This document shows, piece by piece, positions 34,152-44,299 of a DNA stretch of 64,000 nucleotides. The notes beneath the pieces were generated by a model. That model was not told the DNA's origin and did not search any database. It saw only the letters and a program-made list of their open reading frames with translations. The stretch covers positions 65,813,101 to 65,877,100 of the forward strand of contig NC_080428.1 of assembly GCF_029873635.1 (NCBI RefSeq), read 5' to 3'. Both the position numbers and the translations under genes were made by a program. Within the stretch, counting starts at the first letter, position 1, and every line of letters begins with the position of its first letter. This DNA is from Malania oleifera (lineage: Eukaryota; Streptophyta; Magnoliopsida; Santalales; Ximeniaceae).

Positions 34152-36479
34152 TGGTACTTCCAACTGAAATAAATTAAGAATGAAATGGGATATAAAATCA
34201 CATGATGAGTATGTAAATTATAATGATTTATTTTATTTTATTAAAAAAAATATGAGATATTTGAAAACTTGGTAATTGTGCAATGATTAGTCAAAATAGA
34301 TAAACATGAATTAAAAATTGCATAAAATTTAAAAATTAAATTGCTTGTTCAAAATTTGATGTGATTAGGTAACTTAACCTAATAATTTCCTCAATTTAAT
34401 CAATCAAGCTACGGCGATACTCAAATTTTATTAAAAAAAAAAAATGGGACTTTTGTTGAGTTTTGATTTAGTGTGCAAGTTGTACTTTATTTTTATCTAA
34501 TTACTCAAAAACAATCACATGTAGTATTATGCCGCACTTTATTTAGGCGTGATCTCTCATTTTGTTCTTTCTCATCGTCCAATGCAAAGTTGAACATAGT
34601 ATATTATTTTGTAATATTCATTAATACAATTAAAAATAGAAAAAATAATGATAAATACATGAAATTGAAAGAATAAATAAGTAAAACAACTCCATATTGG
34701 TAGACCAATATCTCAATGCAGGCACTTGCACACACATCAAAAGAGAGAATTTTTAGTTCGCAAGAGATTAGTAAATATAAATAAATCAAAAATAAAAATC
34801 AATCTGTTTGTTTTAAAATTGATCGATCAATCAAAATTGATTGGTGGTTCGCCCCTTAGCCTATAAATAGAGTTCTACTAGGAATCGAAAGGAGAAGGGG
34901 AGAAGGAGAAAGGAGAAAGAGTGAGACAGAAGAGGCTAAGAGATTAAGATTTTAAAAAACTAAAATTGAGAGTGACGGGAGTTGGAAAGTTGACACATTG
35001 GGAGGCTACAAGGTTTAGATTTTAGAGGTTGAAGAAATTGGAAAAGAGTAAGGAGATTCGAGCCAAGGCAACAAGGTTGGAGCAAATGGTGACGTACCTA
35101 AGAGGTGAGTACTCATTTCTAGTTGTTCTAAATTTGAATTAATATTTATCTAAATTAACCTAAACAAAACTCAGCCCAGACCATGAGCCTAAATTAAGCC
35201 CACTTAAATCCAACCCAGATTGTCTCTAGGCTAATTGGGCCTGGCCCAGCTAATTAAACCCAAAAAGCCCAAGATCCAATTAACCACACCCAAATCTAAG
35301 CCTATTTAAAACCCATGGCCTAATTAGGCCCGTTTTAGCCCAGTCCCATAAGGCCTGATTGGGCCTAAAAAACTCAACAATCGGACCAGCCCAATAAACC
35401 TAACTTACTCAAAACATGGACCCCAGATTTTACCTAATCACAACCCAAGATTTACCCTAACCTGACCTGAATTGACCTTCAGCCTTGTTTGCAATGCTTA
35501 TAAGAAGCAACACGTCCTATTTCTATAAGCTCAAATTTACATATTTCTTTTAATAGTATTATCAAATGTGTTAGTTTATTGATGATTAGAGGTTCAAGTT
35601 AGTAAAAAAAGGGACTATATTCTGTTGATTTTAATTAAAAATAAATAAAAGGCGATGATAGATTGTCCATTATGGAATATTAGGTTCTCATTTAAGTAAA
35701 CTTCAAAACTTTGACATATGTGTGTTATACGAGCGTTATTTTTGATAAGCATGTAAATTGGGGCTATTCAAAAATATTTTAAAAATCAAATTGATTCGTA
35801 AGTATGATCCAAATTGAAATTTCAGTTAACTAATTTATTTGATTTAGTTTTAGTTCATTTTTTTTTTTCTTGCTCTGGGTATCCAACTTGGCTTTCATTT
35901 ATAATGTTCATGACATGATTACTAGAATGGAATATATATATATATATATACTTATTATTAATAGTCAATATATACTATTCATATTATACCTTAAAAGTTA
36001 TAAAATATTGTATTTGTATAAATATTTTTGGGTGATTGATTTATACAAATAAAGTTTGATTGCACACAATAAATCAAAATCCAAGAAAATGATCTTTTTT
36101 TTTTTAAATGATGATGTTGTGAGAATTGAGTTAGATTGGATAATCAAACCATACTATTGGTTAATTAAACCATTGGTTAGTCGAACAGTTGGGATCAATT
36201 TTTGTTTACAAAAATATTGAACCTTCAATTTTACTTTTAAAACTTTAGTAGTAACCAAACCATGACCTCCTCTATCTAAAACAACTAAATGTTCTTTTTT
36301 TCTTTTTTTCTTTTTATTTGGCTTTCTTTATCTTCTTTATTTTATTCTTACAATTCAATTGTATATTGTAATTAAGCATTCTGAATCTTTTTTCTTGGTT
36401 TACATTAGAAGGAATCCTTACACTAATACAAATATGCCCATATCAGAAAAGTTCTTGATCATGTTTGTTAATTCAGTGA
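34152..36479. other. Intergenic AT-rich region with an LTR-like patch
   Basis: No gene is visible. At 34855-35110 a CCTATAAATAG TATA box is followed by a purine-rich leader and a GGTGAGTAC donor-like step. From 35170 to 35480 the sequence is rich in AGCCCA, GGCCTG and TTGGGCC words. Such an order resembles LTR and leader parts of Ty3/gypsy elements, but no ends or domains can be fixed. TA microsatellite at 35934-35950. Confidence 0.4.
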
Positions 36480-37052
36480 TGTTGGAATGAAGGCTCTTTG
36501 TTCTTGTTGTGTTTTTTGTGCTCTTATATTTGGTGGAGTGTATAAACAAAGGAAGAAAACATATGTGAAGTCATTAGTGTAGTGTAGCAGGTAATCGTTG
36601 ATGAATAGGCCAAATTCGTCAATGAATTGACCCCAATCATTGACGAGTTGTCTGAAATCGTCAACGAAGAGAGATACCGAAAGCAGATAAATTCAAACTT
36701 TTGGAATTCGTCGACGAATTGGCTCGTGGCTGCAAGGATGATTTCATATTTTGAATATAAACGTTAGAATGGTTGGATATTTGGAGGGAAACCTCCGTGG
36801 TGTTGTTAAATATGTTATTCTGGGTCTATTGTAGAAGAAGAAGATCATTTTAATCCATTGTATTGTGTACTTTGAGTTTATTATAGTGAAACCTTCGCTA
36901 ATTGTTCCCATGGATGTAGGGTGTACCGGAACATGTAAATCTTTGTGTAGATTCTTATTGCTTTCACATATACTATGTGTGTGAATTATATTTTGATTCT
37001 TCATTGTTTGATGCACTTATATTCCGTTGTGCAATTCCGAATTCTTTTCACA
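36480..37052 (+). mobile_element. 5' LTR of a Tnt1-like copia element (element C)
   Basis: It probably begins TGTTGGAATGAAGG and ends TTTTCACA at 37052. Between 36590 and 36720 are several copies of a TTCGTCGACGAATT-type palindrome. After a 5-nt spacer the primer site TGGTATCAGATA (37058-37069) follows, matching initiator Met tRNA. No 3' LTR partner was found. Confidence 0.72.
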
Positions 37053-37625
37053 ATAATTGGTATCAGATAGTTGTTGTCATAGCATCGGGTACTTCATCTG
37101 CAAAGTTTGACGTTGTCAAATTTGATGAAACCGAAAACTTCGGTCTATGGCAGAGGAGAGTGAAGGATTTGCTTGTGCAGCAAGGGATGGTGAAGACCTT
37201 GTATGGTATTCAATCGGAAGGTATGGATGAGGCAAATTGGAGAGAATTAGAGGCAAAGGTTGTTTTCACAATACGTTTGTGTTTGCCTGATGAAGTGCTA
37301 TCATGTGATGGAGGAAGACTTTCTAGCGGCTGTGTGGCAAAAGCTTGAAGCCGATACATGTCCAAATCCCTTTCTAATAAACTATTCCTTAAGCAGCGTC
37401 TTTATTGGCTCAAGATAGTTGATAGTTCGAACTTAAATCAACACATCAACGCATTTAATCAAATCATAAGTGATTTAATGCATGTTGATGTAAAGTTTGA
37501 AGAGGATGATAAAGCATTGATGTTACTGAATTCCTTGCCAACAACTTATACATATGAAAATTTAGTTACCACTCTTATATAGGGGGAAAAAGACTCTTTA
37601 ATTAGAAGAGGTGACAAGTGCCTTG
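37053..37625 (+). pseudogene. Gag N-terminal part of copia element C
   Basis: The reading KFDVVKFDETENFGLWQRRV then KDLLVQQGMVKTLYGI, LSNKLFLKQRLYWLK, and KFEEDDKALMLLNSLPTTY is Tnt1-type Gag (UBN2 domain). A frameshift separates 37348 from 37358. Gag breaks at CCTTG (37621-37625), the target site of the inserted element, and resumes at 42200. Confidence 0.85.
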
Positions 37626-37864
37626 TGTTAGAGATGGAGCCAGGAGACAGCTGGAGACGCGTTGCTGAGTCAGAAAACTCGGTGGAATTTATCTCTCCAT
37701 TAAACTCTTCTTTATAACTTCCAATTTGTATTGATTTCATTTAATTATGATTTAAAATCCAAGCCTATAAATTGAAGGTTGTGGAAATTGTAAGTGTGTG
37801 AATGCACAGTGCAGAGAGAGCACAGAGTAGCTCAGAGAGAGCAGAGAGGAAGAAGGGAAGAAAA
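37626..37864 (+). mobile_element. LTR1 of the three-LTR element, 3' truncated
   Basis: It matches the first 240 bp of LTR2 and LTR3, including CTATAAATTGAAGG and the CAGAGAGAGC purine tract, and then leaves the LTR sequence at about 37862-37864, before the GA microsatellite and U5. Confidence 0.85.
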
Positions 37865-37896
37865 ACGGAACACTTTTTCTAACCTCTAATGTCTCC

Positions 37897-38652
37897 ATGT
37901 CTATTTCAGTTGCTGCAGGAAATGACGACTGCAACATCTGGCACCAACGACTTGGTCACATGAGCAAGAAGGGACTCAGGGTGATGCATTCAAAGGAAAA
38001 ATTGAGTGGTCTACAGTCAGTGCAGATTGACATTTGTGAGGATTGTATAGTCAGGAAACAGAAGAGGGTTGGTTTCCAAATAAACACCCATGCCCCAAAG
38101 AAGAAGGGACTAGAACTGGTCCACTCAGAATGTGCTGGGACACATCAGCATAATACCGAGAATCCTCAGGTGGAGGAACCAGTGGAGCAGATCGTCACAC
38201 CACCGTCTCCTACTCCAGCTCCGGAGCTTAGGAGATTTACTCGGTCTTATATACCAAACAAAAGGTATATTAATTACTTACTTTCTACAGATGGAGGAGA
38301 GCCTAAATGCTATGATGAAGCATGTCAGGTGGTAGATACAAGCAAGTGGGAGCTTGCAATGAAGGATGAGATGAAGTTCCTCACCTTCAACAGAACGTGG
38401 AAGTTGCCCAAAGGCCTTCACAACAAGTGGGTATACAGAATTGAAGAGGAGCATGACGACTCCAGAAGGTACAAACCTCAGTTGGTAGTCAAAGACTTCG
38501 AGCAAAAGGAAGGAATTGACTACACCGGCATTTTTACACCATTTGTGAAGATGATAGCCATCAGATTAGTCCGCAGGAGTCGAGCAGACAGGAAGATGGT
38601 GACTACAGAGAAACTGAAGTTGTGTTCAACTTCAGTTGGTCTTCATGCTTGA
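37897..38652 (+). CDS. Fused pre-integrase/RT remnant, uninterrupted (unit 1)
   Basis: The 251-residue frame opens MSISVAAGNDDCN and gives the pre-integrase finger: IWHQRLGHMSKKGLRVMHSK, then CEDCIVRKQKR. After GLELVHS, where the integrase core should begin, it jumps to VEEPVEQIVTPPSPTPAPEL, a linker, then the RT start (DTSKWELAMKDEMKFL, KWVYRIEEEHDDSRRY, GIDYTGIFTPFVKM). It then jumps again to MVTTEKLKLCSTSVGL, the extreme C-terminus of RNase H. No catalytic RT or RNase H residues remain, so an enzyme is ruled out. It is open while the sister copy has stops; translation is unproven. Confidence 0.6.
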   Translation: MSISVAAGNDDCNIWHQRLGHMSKKGLRVMHSKEKLSGLQSVQIDICEDCIVRKQKRVGFQINTHAPKKKGLELVHSECAGTHQHNTENPQVEEPVEQIVTPPSPTPAPELRRFTRSYIPNKRYINYLLSTDGGEPKCYDEACQVVDTSKWELAMKDEMKFLTFNRTWKLPKGLHNKWVYRIEEEHDDSRRYKPQLVVKDFEQKEGIDYTGIFTPFVKMIAIRLVRRSRADRKMVTTEKLKLCSTSVGLHA

Positions 38653-38725
38653 AGACACATATTTTGAGCACATCATTTATTCATGATACTGGATGAGGAT
38701 GCGTCTTTGTCTCCAAGTGGGAGAT

Positions 38726-39111
38726 TGTTAGAGATGGAGCCAAAAGATAGCCAGGAGACAACGCATTACAAGCTTGGAGCTGAGTCAAAAACGCTGTGGA
38801 ATTATCTCTCCATTAATCTCTTCATTATAAACTTCCAATTGTGATTAATTTGATTTAATTATGTTTTAAATTCCAAGCCTATAAATTGAGGGCTGTGGAA
38901 ATTGTAATTCATAGCACAGAAAGAGTGTAGAAGTGTGAGAAGCCCAGAGAGAGCTGAGAGGAAGAAGGGTAGAAGAGAGAGAGAGAGAATTGTAATATTT
39001 TCGGCGAGATAGTGAATTTTGGTGTGTACTCCGTGGACGTAGGTCATTATTGACCGAACCACGTTAAAATCTTGGTGTCACTTTGATCTGGATGCTCACA
39101 AGTTCCTAACA
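38726..39111 (+). mobile_element. LTR2 (shared middle LTR) of the three-LTR element
   Basis: Full-length, 386 bp, TG...CA, preceded by AAGTGGGAGAT as a polypurine tract. It has CTATAAATTGAGGG, a short GA run and the U5 phrase GACCGAACCACGTTAAAA. It serves as 3' LTR of unit 1 and 5' LTR of unit 2. Confidence 0.88.
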
Positions 39112-39798
39112 AGTGGTTTCAGAACCCGGTTGGAGCAAAAAAGTTAGATCGAAAGTAATCCCGAAATTCAGAGCTCTGTTCAGTTGATCAAAACTGTGTT
39201 TTTAGGCCACCATTGCATTTAGCTCGCTGAGATGAAGAGAAAGGTACAAGCCGAAGCTTGAACGGAGTTCTGTATAAGCCTCACATGCCCCCACTCACCT
39301 TGCTGGAGCAAAACGCCTCTCCACGCACCGGCGAACAGTCCCTCACACATTGCACGCGTCTTCTTTGCCCGATCTGCCTCGTCGCGACCCGATCCATTAC
39401 TTGACCCAAACCGGCAGGACACTCAGACCCGGGTGAACCCGAGATCCGATCCACAAATCGAATCTGACTTGCCACTCGGAATCGGCCACGTCAGCGCTGC
39501 TGCGTCAGTTGCCACACTAGCCAGGACACATTAGTAGGAGTGTGCCATGTCAGAAGGCAGGCCCCACACTGCCACGTTATCCGTGGGCACATTGCCATGT
39601 CATCAAGGGACCCCACGTCCACGTCAGCAAGCTTGACCAAGTTTGACCAGGTTTGACTGAAAACTTTGACTGAGCTTTTCGAAGTTGTTTTGGGTCTATT
39701 TTTCGAGCGACTTGAACCATTTTTAGGGTTTTCGATCATTTTGAATCCAACAGCACTATCCATTTGAGCTAATTCCATATTTGGATTAGTGAATCTAG
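39112..39798 (+). promoter_or_regulatory. Primer-binding site and untranslated leader of unit 2
   Basis: AGTGGTTTCAGAACCC follows LTR2; TGGTTTCAGAAC is a degraded initiator-Met primer site. The rest is a GC-richer leader with repeated CCACGTCAGC and TTTGACCAxG words, without a gene. Confidence 0.7.
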
Positions 39799-40335
39799 AT
39801 GTTGAATGAAAAGAGCTCAAAAATCAAAATGTTCAATGGAAATAATTTCGATTTATGGAAGATGCAGATAGAAGATTATTTGTTTGGGAAGGAATTGCAC
39901 TTACCGATGAAGGGTAAGCCAACATCCATGAACGAGGACGAGTGGAAGTTGCTTGATCGAAAAACCATCGGAGCCATCCAAATGACGTTGTCGAAATCTG
40001 TGGCTTTCAATATCAAACATATAACATCCACCAAGTCTCTGATGGATGCGCTCTCTAATATGTATGACAGCCTTCAGCCGCAAAACAAAGTACATCTCAT
40101 GAAAAGACTATTTACAATGAACATGTCTGCAGGTGAGAGTTTCAGCAGGCATTTGAATAACTTCAATGAGTTGTTTGATCAACTCGCCTCAGTCGGGATA
40201 ACGTTTGATAATGAGATTCGGGCTTTACTGATTCTTGGTCAGTTGCCTGAAAATTGGAATGGTGTAGTCACTGCCATCAGTAGCTCCATAGGAAAATCGA
40301 AACTTGTATATGATGAGGTCGTCAGCATGATTTGA
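39799..40335 (+). pseudogene. Gag of the three-LTR element (178 residues, open)
   Basis: The frame starts MLNEKSSKIKMFNGNNFDLW then KMQIEDYLFGKELH. The UBN2 Gag body follows with KTIGAIQMTLSKSVAF, NKVHLMKRLFTMNM, FSRHLNNFNELFDQLASVGI and ALLILGQLPENW. It is free of stops to SMI*. As Gag is the only near-complete product, the element may have used another copia element's enzymes; that is inference from TR-GAG families. Confidence 0.85.
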
Positions 40336-40965
40336 TGGAGGAAATAAGAATGCAGCCGAACCATAGCTCCAATTCGAGTTTAGCCTTGAACATGAAGAGT
40401 CGAGGCAGAGGAAATAAGCATGGACGATCAAACAACTATGGCAGATCTAGGCCCAGACGGTCTAAATTTGGAAATCCCAGAGGTACTCAAGACACAGGTT
40501 CTTAGAGCACAAAAGTTATTGAGTACTGGAACTGTTGAAAGACTGGTCATTACAGGAACCAATGCAGGAGTCAAAAGAAAGAATTCGAGACGAGGGTAAA
40601 GATAGAAGCAAATATTGCTTCTGAGAATGATGAGATGTTGATCTACTCTTTGGAGAGCAAGCAGGAGTCTTGGGTCATAGACTTCGGAGCCTCATTTCAT
40701 GCCACATGCTGCAGAGATTGCCTAGAGGAGTACACACCAGGTAATTTTGGTAAGGTGTACCTTGGCAACGATCAACCTTGCGACGTAACCGACAAGGGAG
40801 TTGTGAAGATCTATATAAACGGGTCAGTATGTAAGCTGAAGGATGTCAGGTATATTCCTGACCTGAGAAAGAATTTGATCTCAATTGGTTAGCTGGCAGA
40901 TGAGGGATACATGACGAAATTCATTGATGAATGGAAAGTTTCAAAGGGTGTACTAACGATTGCGC
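40336..40965 (+). pseudogene. Nucleocapsid and protease region of unit 2, broken
   Basis: YWNC*KTGHYRNQC is a CCHC knuckle with a stop in it. SWVIDFGASFHATCCRDCLE is the protease site with Gly in place of the Ser of DSG (reads DFGAS). VYLGNDQPCDVTDKG and LKDVRYIPDLRKNLISIG follow, then a stop. Confidence 0.85.
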
Positions 40966-41711
40966 GAGTTGCTGCAGGAAATGACGACAGCAACATCTGA
41001 CACCAACGACTTGGTCATATGAGCGAGAAAGGACTCAGGGTGATGCACTCAAAGGAAAAATTGAGTGGTCTACAGTCAATGCAGATTGACATGTGTGAGG
41101 ATTGTATAGTTAGGAAATAAGAGAGGGTTAGTTTCCAGATAAACACTCATGCCCCAAAGAAGAAGGGATTAGAACTGGTCCACTCAAAATGTGTTGGGAC
41201 ACATCAGCACAATACCAAGAATCCTTAGGTGAAGGAACCAGTGGAGCAGATCGTCACACCACCATTTCCTACTCCAGCTCCGGAGCTTAGGAGATCTACT
41301 CAGTCACATATACCAGCTAGAAGGTATATTGATTACTTACTTCCTACAGATGGAGGAGAGCTCGAATGCTATGATGAAGCATGTCAGGTAGCAGATACGA
41401 GCAAGTGGGAGCTTGCGATGAAGGATGAGAAGATGTCCCTCACCTCCAACAGAATGTGGAAGTTGCCCAAAGGCCTTCACAAAAAGTGGGTGTACAGAAT
41501 TGAAGAGGAGCATGACAACTCCAGAAGGTACAAGCCTCAGTTGGTAGTCAAAGGCTTTGAGCAGAAGGAAGGGATTGACTACACCGACATTTTTTCACCA
41601 GTTGTGAAGATGACAGTGATCAGATTAGTCCGCATGAGTCGAGCATACAGAAAGATGGTGACTACAGAGAAGCTGAAGTTGTGCTCAACTTCAGTTGGTC
41701 TTTATGCTTGA
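40966..41711 (+). pseudogene. Fused pre-integrase/RT remnant (unit 2)
   Basis: The order and both deletion joints are as in unit 1: HQRLGHMSEKGLRVMHSK, GLELVHS joined to a PAPELRRSTQSHIP linker, DTSKWELAMKDE, GIDYTDIFSPVVKM, joined to MVTTEKLKLCSTSVGL. Stops replace Trp before HQRLGH, follow IVRK and precede VKEPVEQ. The shared joints show one ancestral deleted form. Confidence 0.85.
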
Positions 41712-41784
41712 AGATATATTATGAGCACATCATTTATTCATGATACATTGGTTGAGGAGGTGTCTCTGTCTCTAAGTGGGAGAT

Positions 41785-42017
41785 TGTTAGAGATGGAGCT
41801 AGGAGACAGCTGGAGACGCGTTGCTGAGTCAGAAAACACGGTGGAATTTATCTTTCCATTAAACTCTTCTTTATAACTTCCAATTTGTATTGATTTCATT
41901 TAATTATGATTTAAAATACAAGCTTATAAATTGAAGGTTGTGGAAATTGTAAGCGTGTGAATGCACAGTGCAGAGAGAGCACAGAGTAGCTCAGAGAGAG
42001 CAGAGAGGAAGAAAGGA

Positions 42018-42072
<55 letters not shown>

Positions 42073-42194
42073 GTAATATTTTTTGGCGAGTTAGTGAATA
42101 CTTGGTGTGCGCTCCGTGGACGTAGGTCGTTATTGACCGAACCACGTAAAAATCTTGGTGTCACTTTGATCTGGATGCTCACAGGTTCCTAACA
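41785..42194 (+). mobile_element. LTR3 (3' LTR) of the three-LTR element
   Basis: 410 bp, starting TGTTAGAGATGGAGC after AAGTGGGAGAT and ending TTCCTAACA. It differs from LTR2 mainly by a longer GA microsatellite (42023-42069). CCTTG follows as target duplication. The GA run creates long artificial frames on both strands. Confidence 0.9.
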
Positions 42195-42935
42195 CCTTGT
42201 TGGGATTTCATCAAATGTTAAAATCTGCGATGAAAACTCACACGGAGAAGGACTTGTGGTGAAAGGTAACTATGAGTTTGGGAAAGGAAAATTCAAAAAT
42301 GGATCAAGTTAAAAATCCCGTACTCAATCCAAGAATAAAAAGGATATTCGGTGTTATAAGTACGATAAAAAAAGGCGTGTTAAATTAGAGTGTCCGGATT
42401 AGAAGAAAGGAAATACTGAAAAGCATGAAAGGACTTCAAAATCAACAAATGTGATTCAAGAAGAAAATTCAATTTGCAATGATGGTGATGTACTTTCAAT
42501 TTCGTTGGTATCGGATCGCCTTATAGACTCATGGATTCTAGATTTGGCATGTTCTTACCATATAACTCCAAACATGGAGTGGTTTAGCACTTATAGGTTG
42601 GTAAATTCAGGCTTAATTCTTATGGGTAATGATGTTTCTTGTAAAATCATTGACATTGGAAATGTTAAAATTAAAATGTTTGATGGTGTTGTGAGAACCT
42701 TGAGTAATGTAAGACACAAATTGGAGCTACAAAAGAGTCTTATTTCACTTGGCACCTTGGATTGTAAAGGATTCAATTACAAGTCCGAAGGTGAGGTTAT
42801 GAAAGTATGGAAAGGGAATCTGAAGGTGATGAAAAGGCAAAAGTTAGATGGAAATATTTACACACTATAGGGAACTACTATTGTAAGTGCAGTTGTAGCC
42901 GTAGCTTCTAAATTTGATGAAACTGCCTTGTAGCA
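42195..42935 (+). pseudogene. Gag C-terminus and protease of copia element C
   Basis: After the target duplication, Gag continues with EKDLWxx-like remnants and CYKYDKKRRVKLECP, a zinc knuckle in which the second Cys and the His are lost. A 139-residue frame follows with SWILDLACSYHITPNMEWF (protease; DSG reads DLA), ILMGNDVSCKIIDIGNVKI and LDCKGFNYKSEGEVMKVWKG. This is Tnt1-like. It is truncated at about 42935 by the gypsy-like fragment, so no integrase or RT remains. Confidence 0.82.
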
Positions 42936-43417
42936 CGTGTAATCTCCCCAATCCTCGGGAATTTCGGTGATAAATAATGGTTGCATATGTGCCAGTACAG
43001 TCTGCATGTCTCTTGTCAGTTGTTGTTGGTTAATTAACGATTATATTTTATATTTACTAAAAAACTTTTCTACCATACGCTGTTATAGTTTATTTCTTCT
43101 TTACTGAGAAGTGTCTCACCCCAGCGAATTATTAGATTTTTCAGGTCATTCAAGTGATCGAGCTTAGAGCTCCGAGGCAGGGTTTAGTATTTTGGTAAAT
43201 TTTGAGTGGTTGTAAGAACAGTTATATGTAAAGTTACGTTTAAATTTTTGGTTATGTAATATAAGTGAATGGATATACATTTTGGGTTGAATAGTATAGA
43301 ACTCTGATATTTTATTTGAGGATAGCTTAATTATTTTCCGTTGCGTGAATGGTATCAGAGACGTGTAAATGGTCTCATAACACCCTGGGCCCCACTTGGC
43401 AGATTAGGGGCATTACA
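42936..43417. mobile_element. Ty3/gypsy-type LTR-like fragment, copy 3
   Basis: It matches 6178-6663: GTAATCTxCCCxATCCTCGG at the left, CTCACCCC and TTAG...AGGCAGG in the middle, and the end CACCCTGGGCCCCACTTGGC then ...GGGGCATTACA. The other part of the element is absent. Confidence 0.65.
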
Positions 43418-43852
43418 AAAAACCTTACAAATAATTAGTTAAAAACAAAGTTGTTGCGTTTTTTTGAATTTTTAAAAAAATTTATAATATTTCAATTTTT
43501 AAAATTATTCTTACATAATCACAAATTAATATATTATCAATTTAGAAAAAAAAAATGTTATGTGTTCTATATGACAAGAATAGTAATTTATTAAGCAACA
43601 AAGAGAGGTATTAATCTTACTGTAATTGCTCATCAAGTCGCACATGTAGAGAAGAGAAGAGAACGATCAACTTTCCTCAAAGATCACAAAACTTTTTAGA
43701 CTTCAACAATGAAATTCATAATGCAAGGTATATATCCTCAAATTAATTTGTGATTTATATTTATAAATCTCAGAATGATTTAGGAACCTTTTTTTTTATT
43801 ATTCTAAAATAATTGTATTGTTCCAAAAACATATTCATCAATACAACCATTT

Positions 43853-44298
43853 AGGGGTGTACAAAAATATCGAAAAACGAGAAATCGGACCGAAATCAAA
43901 CCAAAATTACTAGCAGTTTGGTTTTTTGGTATTCAGTTTTGGTTTTGGTTTTCAAAATATAATAGAACAAAAAAATAGAAAAAATTGATTTAAATTTAAA
44001 TTATATGTAAATTAATATAATTAATTAATTAGTATGTTAATACATTATTGGTCCATTTAATATTTAGAAATCAAAACGCCCTATGGATTCTCAACAATCA
44101 TTGTGAAAAACAAGTGTTGAATATTTAGAAAATTGGTTAAAAAAAAAATCGCAACTGAACCACTGAATGTTCAACTCTCTAGGAAATAATAAATTCAGTT
44201 TAGTTTTAATTTCGATTTGGGAATACTAAAAATCGTTAGGTTCGATTCGATTTTTAGTTTGACCCATAATTGAATCGTAATAAACTGATTACACCCCT
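43853..44298. mobile_element. MITE-like element with AGGGGTGTA inverted ends
   Basis: Left end AGGGGTGTA (43853-43861) pairs with TACACCCCT (44290-44298). The interior is non-coding with repeated GGTTTTGGTTTT, GAAATCGGACCG and GGTTCGATTCGATTTTT words, typical of hAT-like MITEs in plants. A clear 8-bp target duplication cannot be shown because the TRIM enters one base past its right end. The 435 bp from 43418 to 43852 is AT-rich and otherwise featureless. Confidence 0.6.
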
Positions 44299-44299
44299 T

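Larger units (their letters stand above)
37626..42194 (+). mobile_element. Three-LTR tandem, non-autonomous copia element with CCTTG target duplication
   Basis: CCTTG at 37621-37625 recurs at 42195-42199, so everything between entered as one unit or grew from one insertion. The order is LTR1 (37626-37864, truncated), internal unit 1 (37865-38725), LTR2 (38726-39111), internal unit 2 (39112-41784), LTR3 (41785-42194). Both units have lost the integrase core and most of RT and RNase H at matching places. Only unit 2 keeps a primer site, gag and protease. Ends are TGTTAGAGATGGAGC and TTCCTAACA. The design recalls TR-GAG elements plus tandem growth by unequal recombination. Confidence 0.8.

Noticed and set aside
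41968-42192. Glu/Arg repeat frames on both strands
   Set aside because: They are readings of the GA microsatellite in LTR3.
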